Positions 12,501 through 25,388 of a DNA stretch of 64,000 nucleotides are shown here, piece by piece (the stretch's first letter is position 1; each line of letters starts with the position of its first letter). The stretch lies in NCBI GenBank assembly GCA_026413225.1, contig CM048552.1:190188053-190252052 (forward strand), in the 5' to 3' direction. A program made the translations under genes and the position numbers. The notes under the pieces were generated by a model, which did no database searches, had not been told where the DNA came from, and saw only the letters and a program-made list of their open reading frames with translations. This DNA is from Otis tarda (lineage: Eukaryota > Chordata > Aves > Otidiformes > Otididae).

Positions 12501-12986
12501 AAACAGCTCTAGTAGGGTTCATGTAGGTGATGTATGTATGTATTGATGAGTCTGCTGGCAGTGTTTCCTATGCAAGATCATGGGCTCAAGAGCATGGGCC
12601 TCCAGAGTGGAATACCTGCAGAGAACTGTGACTACATCTATATGAACTGTTTTTCCACTTCCTAGTGGGGACTATGTAGCTGACGAAAATGTCTCCTTAG
12701 CCAGTTATCTTTCTCTTTGTGCAAATGTTTACTATTCTTTTCATGTGCATCAAATGCCATCATTTAGGTAACAGGAAGTAGTCAGGAATCATGAGATAAG
12801 GATTCAGCATAATTAGATGCTCTGCTAGCCTGCAAACCCAGAAATATACTTGGTTTTTCCTCTCTCAGGTTTATTAATTGACAATAGTAATCAGTTATGC
12901 AAATTTAAAAAGCATGCAAATTTCTAGCAGTTCAAGCTTACAGGAAATGTGACACTTGATGAATAACTTCACCCATTTTATTTCAG
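9515..12986. other. CCDC169 last intron
   Basis: This is intron between the last two coding exons. Base composition is ordinary AT-rich. I saw no repeat ends, RNA genes or convincing exons in it. Confidence 0.7.
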
Positions 12987-13089
12987 AGGGAGATACAGTG
13001 TTCCAGGAAACCCGAAGACGGTTAACCCCCAAAAAGGATCAATTAAAAAGATTGTAGCAGTGAAGCAGCTTCCAAAACTAAAGCACTGA
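12987..13089 (+). CDS. CCDC169: CCDC169 terminal coding exon
   Basis: The acceptor is TTTATTTCAG (AG at 12985-12986). The first base completes the AG left from the previous exon, and the frame then reads GRYSVPGNPKTVNPQKGSIK followed by KIVAVKQLPKLKH and a TGA stop at 13087-13089. Human CCDC169 ends [20 protein letters not shown] followed by ITRPNHLPELHP, so the GRY, KTV, KG/RG, KKI and LP positions are kept and the lengths are nearly equal. This fixes the 3' end of the coding region. The basic, proline-containing tail contrasts with the coiled coil upstream. Confidence 0.88.
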
Positions 13090-13930
13090 TTTAATATCAA
13101 TGCCAAGAACTTCCAATTGCTTAAAGAAAAATTTAATCTAACGGAAAGTTTCTAAATGGAAAATGGATGTATTTGTGCCATATTATAATACCAAACCCAG
13201 ACTGGCATGTCTTCTTGGCAGCCTTAACGTAAGTGTTCCTCTGCCTAAGGGAATTGTTCTACTAGTTGCCATCTTTGTTCTCGTGATCTCTGACCCTTTC
13301 CATTCTGGTTCTCATCAGTGATTCTGGGTGTCAGGGAGTTGGAAACCTTGGAAAACATTTAATTTCTTTATACTTTATACATATACTAAGAAGATCTTTG
13401 AACTCTTTGACTGCACAGCAACCATTGAAAACAAACAAGGCTCTAACATTTTTGACCTCTCAACCAAGAAGCAGAGAAAGACAGAACGATGTAACCTGAA
13501 GTATTATCTCACCACCCAAACTGGTAAATCTCAGATAAAATTCCATCCAAGGGCATCCTTCTTCAGTATAGGCACTAAAGAGAAACTCTTAAGTAGTCCC
13601 ATGTTGGTACAGCTGAACATGCCTTTCATTTGACTTTTAAAAAGATCGACAGCATAGTTTACTAGCCAGTCTGATTTCTTACATGATACCATACCATAGA
13701 GTCCCTGTACAGTATAAAGTTGTTTTATATTCCATGAGCTTTCTTACTTTACCAGAGAAGACAATACATCTCCAAATTTAATTTTTTTTTAAAAGCTGGC
13801 TTGTCACAGATCCTGTGTTGTTCACCACTTCCTGTTTGCAGAGTTTAGAAGCACGGCACCATTTCCAGCTACTTTAGGCACTAGCAATGGGGAGAAAGGA
13901 AATAAAAAATGAGCAGTTTTTATTAAGGAT
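13090..13930 (+). other. CCDC169: Probable CCDC169 3' untranslated region
   Basis: The sequence follows the CCDC169 stop codon and runs to the first well-placed poly(A) signal. An open frame of about 100 codons at 13328-13633 lies inside it but has no recognisable protein features and is taken as chance. Use of a more distal poly(A) signal (for example AATAAA at 15443-15448) is equally possible, so the 3' limit is uncertain. Confidence 0.5.
13901..13906 (+). terminator. Candidate poly(A) signal of CCDC169
   Basis: AATAAA lies about 0.8 kb after the CCDC169 stop. It is followed by a GT/T-rich stretch (CTTGTGGAGTGGTTGTTTC, near 13943-13962) of the kind expected downstream of a cleavage site. 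Other AATAAA motifs occur further on, including 15443-15448 with a GT-rich tract after it. Confidence 0.45.
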
Positions 13931-16840
13931 TCTTCAGAGCCTATCTTGTGGAGTGGTTGTTTCTTTTAAACACTATATACACATTATGTTTCCTGATGTG
14001 GGTTATGTTGCTATTTGAAATTTGAACTCTTGGGTGAACCTTTGTATCTACAGTCTGGGATCCATGAAAATCTCAGTGTATTCTTCAGTGGCACTGATCC
14101 ATGTATTTTTAGGGCCCAAAATAGTGACAGGCTTTAAAGTAATCTCTTCAATGAAAGTGGAACTACTTTGTGTTTTCATTCTTAAGCATGCAATTGTTGT
14201 TGCAGTTTCATTCCTACATGTTAGTCATTAAACTTTAGCAGACTATTTTGAGTGGCAACAGGAAAAATGTTTTGGTAATGAAGCTTCAAGCCTCCGGGTT
14301 ACAGCTTAAAAGCTCTTCACAGAACACATGTGATTGATTGACTGCCCTTTATTATTTTTAAGAGCATCCCTAGCTCTTTGCAGTATCTAATAAAGCTTTT
14401 TGCCTCTTTAAGAGCAGTACTAATAGTTCCTTATTACTGGCAGCAATAAAGTGAGGCTGTAATTAAACTCATACAAAAAGATCAATGATGTCATTCTAAA
14501 ATGCAGAGAAAGAAGACCCGCAGTATTGTACAACATATTCAGTATGGACACGCCATTTTTTTCCCCTTGCATAGTGTGAAATGTATTAGAGATATTTCTG
14601 ATGTTACCAGGATGCACCTGGTATCATTCTTGCATAAGCAGGGTGGTCTGCCTGGCCAGTTTTTTTCCCCACAGTCACAGTTGAAAGCATAGCACAGCTG
14701 ATTAGGTTAGCACTGTTCTGTTCCTGTTTTTCACATGGAAAGTTTCCAAATTTTAATTGTGCTGGCATTTGTCATTGTGGAGAAGGAAAGGGAAAAAAAA
14801 TCACCATAATGGTACTATTGGCATAAAAGACAAGGGACATCTGCAGTAGCGAAGAATATACAGTTCTTGGATTCATGCAGCAGACATTTACTACTGCTGC
14901 CTCTGAATCAAATCTTAGTCCATGCACTCAAGTCCAGTCCCTGCAGGACCTCAAAATAACTAGAAACATGGTACAAATGTGGCAGAATGACATTTATTCA
15001 CAGCAAGGGACTTGGATGCTTCCCTCATGGGTAGTCCTCACTGAGGACTTAAAAAAGATATATTTTTTTTAGCTTAAGAAGATACAATTTTTGGTACAGT
15101 TTGGAACAGTAATGACCTGGGGAGAGGAGCAGATTGTGTCCTTCTTAGTCCCTGTTTCAGCTTGCCAGGAACAAGCTCAGGATTTGAAACTCTATAGCAT
15201 GAAAATTAAGCCCTAAAACATGTGTTTGACCATTCTAATTCTGTGTCCAGCTGTAATGTTTGCTGTGCAAAATGGTTATAGTTTTGTACTCTGACTCTTT
15301 AAATTACTCGGCATTTCATTTTTCTCCCACCTTTCGGAAAATAAGGGCACCCTAATGATTACGTTTGTTGACTTGATGTTCTTTACAACAAAAAAATTGT
15401 AGCTTTTTGTTTCAAAAATGTTGTATTATTTCTTTAGACCTGAATAAAACTTTTACACTGCTAGCTTTCCCAAACTGTGTTGGAATTTTTGGTTTGGTTT
15501 GGTAGTTTTGGATGGATGAGTGTTTTTAAATTCCTGGATTTATCTTGCGCAGACTTTTCTCACTACTATTATGCTGTGCTGTGAAATGGGGTTTGTTTAT
15601 ATTTGCAGCAATGAACAGTTACATGTCTTTATACAATATCTTCTATATGAATATTTCAGTACATTTAGGAATAATTAATCCTTCAAAACACAGTACGTAC
15701 TATCATTCTCATTTTAGGCATAGAAGACTGAATCACAGAGCTAGGTTTATTTAATGCAGAGATGGAAGTGTACCAACGTCTGTTTTTTCCCTGATTTCAT
15801 GACAGGGTGGTCTTTTGTAACGTTGCTAACCATTACTAGGTAGATTCTGTCTCCTCTAAAGTCTCTGTGCATCATATTCTCAACAGTGGACAAATCTGAA
15901 GAAGAAAATGGGAAATTGAATTGCTAATAGTTATGAGTGAGTCAGTGAGTGAACGGAGCTAAACGTCAGAGGAAGATGGGATTAGAGCTGAAGGTTTGAA
16001 TCTGGCCAAACTTCTTCCTGCAGCACAGAATGTACTTGGGATTCCAGATGTACTGGTTGTAGTGTGTAAGTGCCTTTAATTGATGGACTGAGAAATTTGA
16101 TATCCTAACTCTTGGGACCTGAGAGTATGCTTCCCTTACATGGTTACTCATGTAACTCCACTGATTTCAGATGGGTCACGATTTTGAGGTAACTATGGCA
16201 TTTTAAGTATTTACCCATATTGTTGCTGGAAAATATGAATTAAAAGACTCAAATGCTGGCAAGCAGACATTTCTTATTTCCTGAAATACCTTTTTTCTTT
16301 AAGTCTCATGGTTTAAGAAGGTATCAAGTCATGATTTTTCTTTTTAATAAATCAGTATAGCACCACTGTATGACAGAATAAATGACAGAATAAAATTAAA
16401 ATGTTTGCTGGATAGGCATTGACTGTGTGGTTGATAATTATGTAATTATGCAGCATAACCACAGACTCCAGAGAACTTGGGTGATGAGCTTCCTCATATT
16501 CAGGATGTTATTAACAATAAGCAATATGTTTCATTGCTTAAATACTTTGTTTAATGGGTTCTCCATATAAATAACTAGGTGGTACAGTTCACAGCCTCCC
16601 TGATTCCTATGGTATTCCATCTCCACTGGTAAAGATGAGGTGCATAATTTAGTCTTAATACATTTCCAGCAGTGAAAGATGTTGTGCAGGCGTTTTTAGA
16701 AATGTGATGCAGACACAGTAGCAAGCAAGCAAGCAAATAAATGAACCTCTATGTTATTAAGCTTCTGCTGTTCCTGCCAGACAAGAACACACAAATGTGT
16801 TTGAAGAAACACATTTGAAACTGTGTGTTTCTTCTTCCCT
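13931..16840. other. Intergenic DNA, nothing recognised
   Basis: This is AT-rich sequence after CCDC169, possibly including an extended 3' UTR up to about 15.5 kb. I see no protein-like reading frame, RNA gene or transposon end. Confidence 0.5.
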
Positions 16841-16974
16841 GGCAACTTTCAAGGCCAGGTTGGATGGGGCTCTGAGCAACTTGATCTGGTTGGAGATGTC
16901 CCTGCTCCTTGCAGGGGGGTTGGACTAGATGATCTTTGAAGGTCCTTTCCAACCCAAACTATTCTATGATTCTA
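16841..16974 (+). mobile_element. CR1 LINE 3' end
   Basis: GGCAACTTTCAAGGCCAGGT runs through TTGGATGGGGCTCTGAGCAA and GGGGTTGGACTAGATGATC and ends AACCCAAACTATTCTATGAT TCT, in the forward orientation of the CR1 3' terminus. It is a 5'-truncated copy of about 130 bp. Confidence 0.92.
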
Positions 16975-19900
16975 AATTTTGCAACTAGGAGTGCTCTGTT
17001 GCCACAGCCTGGCCCATGTTTGAGGATCACCACTACTCCATCAGGATTCCATATCAAAAACTTCCTCGGTGCTGTCTTCCCTGATGTAAGCAGCAGAGCT
17101 TCCTTTCCAGGCTGGTAAAGTTCCTGCACTCTGGTTCCCATGTAACTTCCTCACCCCTCCCTTTGTTGCCTGGGAGAAGATGAACTCTGCTTCAGGAACC
17201 CATCTGTAAAGTGGGGAGAATACTGTGTTTCTGGTGCTGAAAAGTGATACCAAGATAAATACACCAGCGTTGGAAGGAAGCCAACTGGTAAAAACACAAT
17301 GAGTTTAAGTAAGCGTGATCTAAATCAAATGGGTTTTCTTCTGTCTTACAATGAAAATGGATAACATTGGTGCTATGTTGGTGCAGAAACTTAACAGCTG
17401 TGGCTGCTGCATCTTACTGAAATGAACTGCCAGTAAAGATTCATGTTGGGGTATTTCCCAGTGAACACAGCCCAGCAGTGTCACCAGTTGCTGTGCAAAT
17501 CTTGTCAAAGGGAAAAATGTCAGCCATGAAAAGGAACCTTTGTGAGGTGTGGCTGAGGACGTGGCTTGCTCCACCATCACTCTCTACAACAGGCACTTCC
17601 TCCTGCAGGTGTCTGATCCCTCCTCACAACTAGCAAGTGTCTTGTGGGGAATCTGCTAAGGAATGATGTGGTGAACGGAGCAACGCAGGCTGGGCGGCAG
17701 AGGAATCATGCACAGCTGAAGGGTTATTTTGGGGGAAGGATGAAGCAACAAGGGTGTGCCCCCTTGACTCATCCTGTGCTGATTAGGAATAGGATACTGA
17801 GACATCTTTAAAAAAGAACAGAAGGGGGAAAGAAGGAAATATAAGCGTGGGAATCATCTGTCCCAGCTTGGGGCTTAGAAGTCATACATCTAAGTCTGAG
17901 CTAATCACTGTATGGTCCATGTGTAGTCAATGGAAAGAAACAGATGCTTTCAGGAAGCAGTTCCTCTCATTCTAACAAAGAAGCTTGGCTCAGGTAACAC
18001 ATCTACTGGGTTTCTCTCCACTGACTAGAAAGAGAATATAGGATGACAAATTCAGAATAACCTATCTAACATGTAGCTAGGTAGGTTGAATTCTATTCTT
18101 GAAAACCTCTTTATTTTTCTTGCTCTAGTTCGGGAGACTGACACCCAAGATCAGTAGAGCATCTGAGCCAAGAAATACTGAGCTGCAATTTGATTCTCCT
18201 TTGGGTTGATCTTTTCCTCTTGCAGCAGCTCAGCACACAACAGAGGATCTGTTCTTTAAGCACTGTATTTACAAGGCCCATGGATCTATTCTCATGTTGC
18301 ATCAGCACTTACAAGGGCAAATTACCTTTTTTTTTATTCCTTCTCTCTGAAGAGACTTGGTAAGCTCCATGCTCTTTTGAAATCAAAGCAACAAGCTGCT
18401 GCATTATTCTAAAAAGCCCTCCCTAAAGCCTATGGACCTCTAATATACAGGTGGGAAAGTACAGCTCCTAGATCAATTTGCTATAGACCTTAGAAGAAAT
18501 CTGATGCAATCGTGATAGGAATCAATACCCTAGAGATCGATACTTTTTGTGTATTCCTGTCTCTTAAAAAGCTGAGCTAGGAATTTACTAATGACACGTC
18601 AAATTATTGTCTGGGCAAATGTGTTCTTGGAGGATTAAAATAGTCTAGAAGTCCTGCCAGGCCTGCAGTGGCTGACAGTGTAACTTCATTAGTGTAATAT
18701 ATTTCTAGGGCAAGGATAATTTGTCCAAATACACTTAAAATTTTTGGATGAAATCATCTGCCTTGCCTTAGGCTGCCATCAAAAATCAGCTCTCAGGCCA
18801 AGCCTTTGGTCTGTCATTGGCAGCCCAGCAGCAAGGATGGACATTGATCCTGTGTCACCATAGCTGTCCCGTCTCGTTGGGGTGCAAGAGCCGTGCATCC
18901 TCCACATGGCTGGTGAGGAGTGAAAGACCATATGTCTGTGCTGTATTTTCCACTCCTGACATCTGCAGTGAAGCACCAAAACTGAAAACTCAATGAGTTG
19001 TGCTGTGCTCATTGCTGCCTTGGCTAATGGTTCTTAATTTGTATGAATACCTCTCCAGTGGCTGTTTTTTTCTGGGTGTACCCACAGACATGCTAAACTA
19101 GACAAGTAATGGGAATTCCTAACAATCCAAATCAACAAAATTATTGCTGGAGGCTGAAGAAATATCTCTTTCCAACCCACTCAAAATTAGAAGGCCAAAA
19201 ACTTGGTATTACAAAAATACACTTGAATTCCTTGGCCAGATTGGTGCCTTGGCCATCCCGGGCTGTATCTGACCTTAGTTCCTCTCACCTGGCCTGATCT
19301 CCAACCCCACTCGCAAGCAAGTGTCCTGTCCCAGCCTCAGCTGCCCCGGTCCTCAGGGAGATGCCTGATGCCCAGGGCTGGTGCGGGCGGTGGGATGGGC
19401 CCTGCCAGCCCGGAGATCCCCTGCGGCTCCCAGCCCTCGGTGGCAGAGGTCACTGGCTGCCGCCAGTCCTGTCAGATTTGCATTTGTTGATAGCGATGAC
19501 ATAAATAACAACTCACTAAAATGCAGGAGTGATTTACTTTAAGCACTTTAGCACCTGCTGTTGCTCATTAAGGGATTATCATGCCCCAGATTGTTACCGT
19601 AGTCCCGGGTTTACAGTTTTAGCACATGGCATGTGTGCACGAGTTACCTTACAGCGCTGGGTTCATGCCCTTACTCTGTCCTCCCCCCGGCCTTCCTGTT
19701 AAGATCTCACATGTAACTTGAAGCCATGCATTTTGGATGTGGGACAATTAGGAGAAAAATTCAACAATTATAGCAACACGCATACTTTTAATGTTAGATA
19801 TCAGCATTTGACAGTATCTCCAGATTCAGAACAGCAGAGCATTCTCCATTTTTGGCTTATTTCATCACTATGTGGACACCATTGCAATTAGCATTTCTTG

Positions 19901-22900
19901 GAAAGGCTCAGAAGAACAGAGGCGGAAGAGATGTCAACCTGTGTTAAAGCGAGATGTGAACCTGTGCTAAAGCCCCTGCAGAGATCTGGCACTTCACGCT
20001 GTCCCTCTGAGTTGACGTTCTGTGGAGGGATTTATAGCAGTTTTCATGGCAGATATTCCAAAAACCTTGGCAAAAATACCTGTCTTGCTCCTCCCAGTAG
20101 TCTTCCCTGCCTACTTAATTGCTTTAATTGCTCGTTCTTCTGTTCTGTGGTATCTGCAGCACGTACTTTCTCACCATAGCATTTTGTAGTACTGCAAACT
20201 TGTTCCTTCATCTCATTTTATTAAAGTTTGTCCTCTGCAAGCCTGAGCCATAGAAGAGTTCAATTATTATTTTCTGGCCTGATCATTTCCCAGCACCATC
20301 TGTTTCCTAATGCCAGAGCTGGCTGCAGCGGTGCTTGCTATGCCCTTTTTGAACTATCTATCTACCCTGTCTCCTCTCACCATCAAAACTTTAACTGGAA
20401 ATTACTTGAATTTTACTGATTAGGACAGCTCTATGGATGACTTGTCTGGTCTCAGGGAGCTATCATTTAGGAGCAGTGCACACGGCATTTACCAAGGAGG
20501 AAAAAAAGGAATGGTCTCTGCTCAAAGATCCAGAAAATGGAGAAAAGAACATGCAGCACCCTTCTGCTTTTCCAGGCAAAGCTGCTCTGATGTGCAAAAG
20601 AAAACCCCCACCACCACCAAAAAAAAAAAAAAACAAACAAACCCAAACCCCAAACTCCCCTCCAAAATCTAAATAATAGATTTAGGCAATGAAAGACAAA
20701 ACTAGTCCATACAAGCTTTGGCTTGAGTTATTTTGAGGGAAAGTTCAGCATTTCTATAAAAACATTGTAGTACTGAACTTCTTACAAACTTCAGTTTAAA
20801 ACAAGCATTGGTACAAAGGAGGGGTAGAGGAGGAAGGTTACTGTCCTTTGAAAGGTTTACTTAAGAAATACCTTTGAGGGACTATTTTAAATCTAAAAAT
20901 GTGCCCAGAGGCAAGGAAGATACTTCTGCTACAGAAGAAAAGAGACTTGCTGAGGGCTTAGTTTATTTACTTGCAGAGAGAAAGCTTAACAAGTTTAATG
21001 GACTGGTTGAATTCTCATATAAAGAAAAAAGAGAGAGAAAATGTTCTAAAGTAAACCCGTACACTTTTGCCTTTCCTTTTGAGCTGTGGAGTGTAAGTGT
21101 AGCTGAGGTATTTCCCCAATGTATCTGTGGAAAGACTGTCTAACAGTGTCCAGTGGAATCCTGGACCCTTAAAAAGAGAGTGAAACAGAAAATAACACAG
21201 AATGGGTTATTAAGGTTTACGTTAAGAGCCAGATTTTCAAAGGACTTTACAGAGTAGATTCAAAGAAGGCCTAAATTATATAGGGCGTGAAAGTTAGGTT
21301 CCAGAAATGCCACTGATGCTCTCTATACATTAAATGGAGAAAGTTAGAAATCAAAGAATGAGATTTGCAGCTGAACGGGATGCTGAACGGGAAGAAGCCT
21401 AAGCCAGCCAGGCAGTAGTCCAGTTATCAGGATGATGACCAGGAACGGTGGAGAACTCACATCAACTCTGCTTTATCTTATCCAAAGCAAATAGGGAAGC
21501 TATTTCTGGGGAGACCTTCCATTGCAGTTATTGACCACTTCAGGATAAAATGCAGCCTAACCAGAAAATTCTGTGCTGTACTCCATTTAAGAAGCCTCAC
21601 ATATCTTTGGAACAGTCAGCCTTTTGAGATGGTTTCTTGTTAATAAGAGTTTTATACAGTGCAGAAGTATATGCATCACTGCATGTACTTGCAATGTACA
21701 TGTTTTCCACCTTCATCCGGAATTCATTGGTGTTTGACAAACAGAAAATGCTCTGCTGGAATGGTTAAATAACAGAGTGTTCGGGTTTTTTTTTAAATAT
21801 CACTTTATGTTATGAAATGTATGTGTGTACAAGAAGTACTGAGAGTAATCATAATTGAGTGAAAGGAAAAGGTCTTTCTAATAAGGAATGCTGAAGAGGT
21901 TTTGCATAACCTTTTCACCCTCTCCCTGGCAAATCCACAGTTCCAGTATGTACATCTTTGGAGCGATGCTCTGACCCGGTCAGTTCATTCTCTTTGTTGT
22001 TGCCCAGGAAGCGTTACTTTAAATACAGTAGGTCAGTCTCCCTCTTCTGCTTTTTCACTTGTGCCCTTAAACACAACTGATATTAAAGAGCCTGGTGTTG
22101 TAATTTTGACAATTTTAACAAAACAGTGATATCAGAAGTATCCTGTCTATGAACTGATTAGTCAAGCTGGTGACTCTCAGGAAGGATAAGTTTAGGCTTC
22201 TTCAGTGGCACAGAAGTACCGGTAGATTTTCTCTCCAAGTATGACACTGTTATCAAAGAAGCCTTTTCTTTTCATGCACATCTTGCCCTGCAGTTTTAAA
22301 CCAAGACTGTGGTGAAAGAATTAGAGGTGCCAATATGAAGCTGAATGCTAAAGTTACTTTGAGGCACTCGGCTCTTAACTGAGTAGTGGCATCAGAAACC
22401 TGAAAAATGTAGATGGCTTTTGAGAAGAGCTATTCAAGTTTTCTGGTGGAAAAGGTAGAAAATCAAAGTCAGCCTAGAGGACTGTGCCATGTCTAGGATT
22501 GCAGCTTCCCTGGAATAAGGACACTATTTGCTATGGAAAAAAATGGGAATACGGTACTGAATGTTGATCCTTATTGTTCTAAAATATGTATTTTACTTTC
22601 AACAAAAAACATGCAAAAACCCCCAGGTATTGCTTTCTGTGAATACCTATGGCCATCACCGTTACCAGTGTTCCCAGTGCAATAGTGCTTGGCAGGGTTT
22701 GTTCAGTATGCCTGACCACTTGGAGGAGATTTGCATTTTATGGGAAAACTTGAGGCTAATATATGACAAAACCACATAAATCTGCAATACCTGTAATTTT
22801 GTTCTCAGGTGACAGTTATCTAACAGAAAGAGGATTTTCTTGGGTTTGTAATATGAGGATTTTATTTCTTTTGGCTGTATTGTAGCTTTAACTATCAGGT

Positions 22901-24476
22901 ACCTTCTTCAGGATGGCGGGTGGAAATTGCAGGCAAGCCATACAGCTCTGTAGCCAAAATCCTATTCACCTGAGCTGAGCTCTTGGGAAAACACTTTTGA
23001 AAGGAGAAGCGGTTCACCTATGAATAGATTATTGCTTTTTAATTTGCTTTCTAAAGTCCATTAAGTAATTGAATTAGCTCCTTTGATTGGGAGGAAGGCT
23101 TAGTAAATCTGCGTAGTGCTGGATCAGCATGTGTACCAGCGAAGGCAGGGGAGGGAGCTCTGCATGTCTGAGTGGAAAGTTCCCAGTGATGGCCATGCCC
23201 CATTTAGTTCAGGATAAGGGACTTCATCAGGGGAATATTGAACAGCCCTTGCTTTGGCCTACAGTACCTCCTGAGGTCATGATCTAGCCTAGATGTCCGT
23301 AATTCAAAGGTGAGACTGCTTATTGTGCTGGCAAGGCTCTGCAATGCTATGGAGGTACTTACGTTAAGGCTTCGTTTTACTGAGGTGGTTTCTAAATAGG
23401 GAATGATGTTATAATTAGGACACTCGCCTCGGCCGTAGGAGATGATGATGATGACATGGTGACTCAGTTTCTCACTTGCCTGTGGGATAACAACTGTTTC
23501 CTGTGGGTGTTGTAAGCTCTATAATTCTGTCATGTTCGAGAAGTGTCTCCATCTAATCATGACAGGCATCACCGGTAAAAACCTGCAAATGAGTCTGTGC
23601 CTTCTAACACGGAAAGACAAAACAAGAAAATTGAATGAATGGTGGAAATTATGCATACTTGCATTTTTTTTGTCAACTTAAAATGGGAATTATTTGAGTT
23701 TATTGGCTGGCCACCCAGAAAGATTTCTACAATGACTCGTTTTCTGCAGGCTGTTCAGGCCTTGGACTGCTTCTGCAGCACAGCAGGGCCCTGATCCTGT
23801 TTCTTTGTGACAGCCATTTCTTCCACTCTAGCCCAAGTGAGTGAGAGAGAAAGTGGCAAGCTTATCAGTATTTTTCATTTTCCCTTCCTGAAGGCTAAAC
23901 CTCTTCCCTGCAGGCAGAAAGACCTTCCAATGGGTGAAACAGGCCGGTCCACCTTTGCAAGCAAAAGGGCTACCACAAGTGGAAATTCATACTCTCTTCT
24001 GCAGCATGCCGTGGGCATAATTTTGAATAAATAGCTTCAAAGTCTGTCACGTTCTGCTTCAGTAATTGACAGAGGAAGGGGACTTTTTATTTTCCTTTTA
24101 TCACTGGCATGAGGACTGGACAAAATCTGCTATCTTGTCCTAGCTAAAAAGGGTACAGAATGTCTGTTATAACAGAATCATTGCCAAACCACATTGGGTT
24201 AGAGAGATGAGCCTGAATGAAACTGTTGACTGTACCAGGAACATTTTCAGTTCCCTCCTCATGACTGGCTCCCCTGCTCTGCCTTTCTCCTGATTTTTCA
24301 AGCAAAAAGATGGGATATCTGGTTCAGATTTCAGATTTCACCCAGGTAGATGCAGTGATGGAAACCTCTTATTGCCCAGTGTGAAACAAACACAAAAAAT
24401 TAAAATGCAGAGAATATTTTTATGTTAAGACTTATTGGTAGCAAACATAAAGTGGTAATAATAATATTTAAAGTGA
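16975..24476. other. Intergenic DNA, one GC-rich patch
   Basis: I recognised no gene. The stretch is mostly AT-rich. A local GC-rich patch at about 19240-19470 is followed by an ATTTGCAT octamer at 19476-19483. A poly(A)/AC-rich tract at about 20600-20660 (AAAACCCCCACCACCACC then a run of A) is low-complexity sequence. Confidence 0.5.
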
Positions 24477-24542
24477 CAGGGGGGTTGGACTAGATGACCT
24501 TTAAAGGTCCCTTCCAACGCTAACTATTCTATGATTCTATGA
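24477..24542 (+). mobile_element. Short CR1 3'-end fragment
   Basis: CAGGGGGGTTGGACTAGATG runs through ACCTTTAAAGGTCCCTTCCA to CTATTCTATGATTCTATGA. This is the last 66 bp of a CR1 element in forward orientation. Confidence 0.92.
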
Positions 24543-25388
24543 CTTCACTTTGTAAGTGGTTATTCACTTGAAGAACTTTCAAAGTAAGAGTTTATGTGTT
24601 ATAGCTTAGCTATAGCTGATTTCAGTTTAAATTCTGCAGGCTTCTCAATCTAAGCACAGAGATCCACCCACAAGAAACAGCTTGCAGACTCAGACCTTTA
24701 GCTGGAAGAGGTAGCTGACTTGTGTCAATCACCTTGCCTGTATATACTCTCCCTACTGTCTTCTTAAAATAGCAGTAGCTAGTTGAAAAATTATTTTCAT
24801 GGGAGTGGGGAGGTGATAGGAATAATAAAATGAATTCATAAGCTTCTCTGTGCATCATGAAATATATCTCTTGATTCTTAAATACATGAGCCATTCACAT
24901 GTGGTATATGGCTGCAGAGTTCACAGTAAATGCCATTCAGATGGATTTTGACATTTAAAGGTCAAGTAGCACCAATATTGATTGAGAGAGCATGATAAAA
25001 AAAAAAAAGTAAAAGTGAGCCTCAGAAAGAGAAATTAAGAGAATGATAGTGTGATATCTTGCCATTTTGTTTGCAAGTTGTTTTGGAGATCTGTAGGGAA
25101 AGTTTGTCTTGCCATTCGCTATGAAATACAGTTCTAAAAGTGGCATATAAAGATAAGCCTTTTGCTGAAAAATGGCTCCAGCACCTATTTGCAAGAGATC
25201 AAATAGCCAAGGCACTTTGAAAAGCAGAGGAAACAACAAAAAACTGACATGACACAGCTCTGCTTTTGCTGCCTTCTGCTTCCTTCTTCAAAGAGTTGGC
25301 AAGTGAACTAACCTTGACTACGGTCCATGCTTTCCTCCATCTCTTTGCTTCTCTTTTTTCCTTTGAGGATTTTTTTTTTTTTATATCA

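Noticed and set aside
13328..13633. 101-codon open frame after CCDC169
   Set aside because: It lies in the probable 3' UTR and its Lys/Thr/Phe-rich product has no recognisable feature.
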